Shown here piece by piece: positions 32,819 to 33,758 of a stretch of DNA of 33,758 nucleotides (position 1 is the stretch's first letter; every line of letters begins with the position of its first letter). A program made the position numbers and the translations under genes. Under the pieces are notes generated by a model. That model did no database searches and had not been told where the DNA came from. It was given only the letters and a program-made list of their open reading frames with translations. Source of the DNA: Candidatus Schekmanbacteria bacterium RIFCSPLOWO2_02_FULL_38_14 (lineage in GTDB: Bacteria > Schekmanbacteria > GWA2-38-11); the NCBI GenBank assembly GCA_001790855.1, contig MGDH01000005.1, positions 1 to 33,758 on the forward strand. Direction: 5' to 3'.

Positions 32819-33758
32819 ATGAAAAAGAGGAATGTCTTGATCTTTGTGTTCACAATGGGGTTCTTCATTGCCTCTGTTTATACTTATCTCCACGGTGCCC
32901 AACAAGGTGCTGCGCCGCAACCTATTATTAAGCAAGTTGTTCCTATTGAAGTTCCCCAGGGAGCTGAGATGGATATAATTATAAGAGGGAGCAAGTTTGC
33001 TGATGGAGCAACAGTCAGTTTTTCTGGTGGAATCATAGTTAATTCAACTACTTTCGACTCCGCTAAAAAATTAATTGTTAATATCTCTGTTCCCTCTGCA
33101 GAATCGCTTGGAAAGAAAAAGGTTACAGTTACTAATCCCACAGGAAAACCAGGCATCAAACCTAATGCCCTTGGAGTTGTAGAAGGAGTACCTACAACTC
33201 CGCCAGCATTTAAAGCTGGAGATACTATCCCTGGTTATACGTTAAAAGCGCCATGGGGGAGCAGGGCTGAAATAAAGGCTTCAGGAAGCTATTCCTCAGG
33301 TCAATGGACAGTTTTTATGACAAGGGCTTTGAAAACTTCTGCAACAAGTGAGGATGTGCAATTTGACGGAATAGGAAGCGGAAGCGAATATTATTTCTCA
33401 GTGGGAGTTTTAAATAACGCGAAAGGAACCGTTACTACGATGGCTGTTCTTGATGGCTCCCGCTACATCCTGGGAAACGAAAGCAGCACCACAGCAAACC
33501 TTAAGGCAAAGAATGAAACCCCAACAAGTGCATCAACATTTACGGGAACAGAATTTATAACAACTGGCAATAGTGCTGAAGGGGTTCCTCCTGTAACCTT
33601 AAAGGCTGCCTATGATAGTAAAAATCTATATATATTGACCACTTGGTCAGATAGCACAGAGAATCTCAAAAAAGACCAGTGGAGCTTTGATGGAACCACA
33701 TGGACAAGGCAGTCAATGGATACAGGATATGATGAGGATAGGATTGCTATCTGGTGGG
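32819..33758 (+). CDS. Exported TIG plus ethylbenzene-dehydrogenase-like heme domain protein (3' partial)
   Basis: The frame is open from ATG 32819 to the window end (313 codons), so the stop lies outside. AAAGGAGG (32803-32810) precedes the start by 8 bp. A signal peptide (KKRNVLIFVFTMGFFIASVY) is followed by an IPT/TIG-type immunoglobulin-like domain at about 35-105 (VEVP-like IEVPQGAEMDIIIRGSKFAD, KKVTVTNPTG). Next, KASGSYSSGQWTVFMTRAL with YYFSVGVLNNAKG matches the end part, and AAYDSKNLYILTTWSDSTEN with YDEDRIAIWWG matches the start part, of EB_dh-type heme-binding domains. I therefore expect one or more such domains, possibly with cytochrome motifs further on. No CxxCH is seen so far. 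The gene follows the sigma-54 promoter, so it is probably the regulated output of the two-component unit. Confidence 0.8.
   Translation, partial: MKKRNVLIFVFTMGFFIASVYTYLHGAQQGAAPQPIIKQVVPIEVPQGAEMDIIIRGSKFADGATVSFSGGIIVNSTTFDSAKKLIVNISVPSAESLGKKKVTVTNPTGKPGIKPNALGVVEGVPTTPPAFKAGDTIPGYTLKAPWGSRAEIKASGSYSSGQWTVFMTRALKTSATSEDVQFDGIGSGSEYYFSVGVLNNAKGTVTTMAVLDGSRYILGNESSTTANLKAKNETPTSASTFTGTEFITTGNSAEGVPPVTLKAAYDSKNLYILTTWSDSTENLKKDQWSFDGTTWTRQSMDTGYDEDRIAIWW

Noticed and set aside
32884-33159. 91-codon open frame on the minus strand
   Set aside because: It lies wholly antisense to the exported-protein frame, which has signal peptide, TIG and EB_dh features and a strong ribosome-binding site.

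Overview
The window is 33.8 kb of AT-rich bacterial DNA, almost fully coding. A Gram-negative, free-living and probably anaerobic bacterium is suggested by ADP-heptose-type (GT9) glycosyltransferases, an MsbA-like flippase, a putative lipoprotein, sigma-54 control, and a periplasmic c-heme motif and ethylbenzene-dehydrogenase-like heme domain. The interspersed hairpin repeats (around TCATTGCGAGCG..GAAGCAATCT, CCTGCCT..AGGCAGG and CCCCC..GGGGG cores) recall AT-rich uncultivated lineages near Nitrospirota, Desulfobacterota or Schekmanbacteria, but the sequence alone does not fix the phylum.

Layout. (1) 1-5305: a dense glycan-assembly operon, with a GT2 enzyme (5' end outside the window), a GT9 heptosyltransferase and three tandem paralogous GT4 glycosyltransferases. 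(2) 5295-8043: housekeeping genes joined to it, namely moaD, moaE (molybdopterin synthase), a metallo-beta-lactamase-fold hydrolase, folE and dcd. (3) 8051-20023: glycan and envelope genes resume with GT9, GT4, a sulfotransferase, GT2, a membrane-anchored alkaline-phosphatase-superfamily enzyme, an MsbA-like ABC exporter that appears to start at ATT, a small exported protein behind three tandem promoter units, a second sulfatase-like enzyme (putative lipoprotein) and a TMTC-like GT-C protein with TPR repeats. (4) 20137-23148, minus strand: an orphan hybrid-sensor histidine kinase with a periplasmic CxxCH motif and duplicated PAS domains. (5) 23238-27443: hisB-hisH-hisA-hisF-hisI-coaE, invaded by several repeats, one of them in frame inside hisF. 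(6) 27469-28103: a DUF5647-like gene and a probable ATPase remnant. (7) 28104-33758: two histidine kinases, one NtrC-type sigma-54 activator, then a good sigma-54 promoter with an upstream palindrome driving an exported TIG plus ethylbenzene-dehydrogenase-like protein that runs off the window.

How it fits together. Regions 1 and 3 probably build, modify (sulfation and headgroup chemistry) and export a lipid-linked surface glycan. Region 7 looks like a self-contained regulatory circuit: membrane sensors phosphorylate a sigma-54 activator that turns on an exported heme-type protein. The most notable oddities are this circuit, the c-heme sensor kinase, the tandem promoter/small-RNA-like units at 16051-16290, the repeat-encoded insertion in HisF, the repeat-derived C-terminal tail on MoaD, and the Thr-type active sites in both sulfatase-like proteins. 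No tRNA, rRNA, CRISPR array, insertion sequence or phage gene was recognised.
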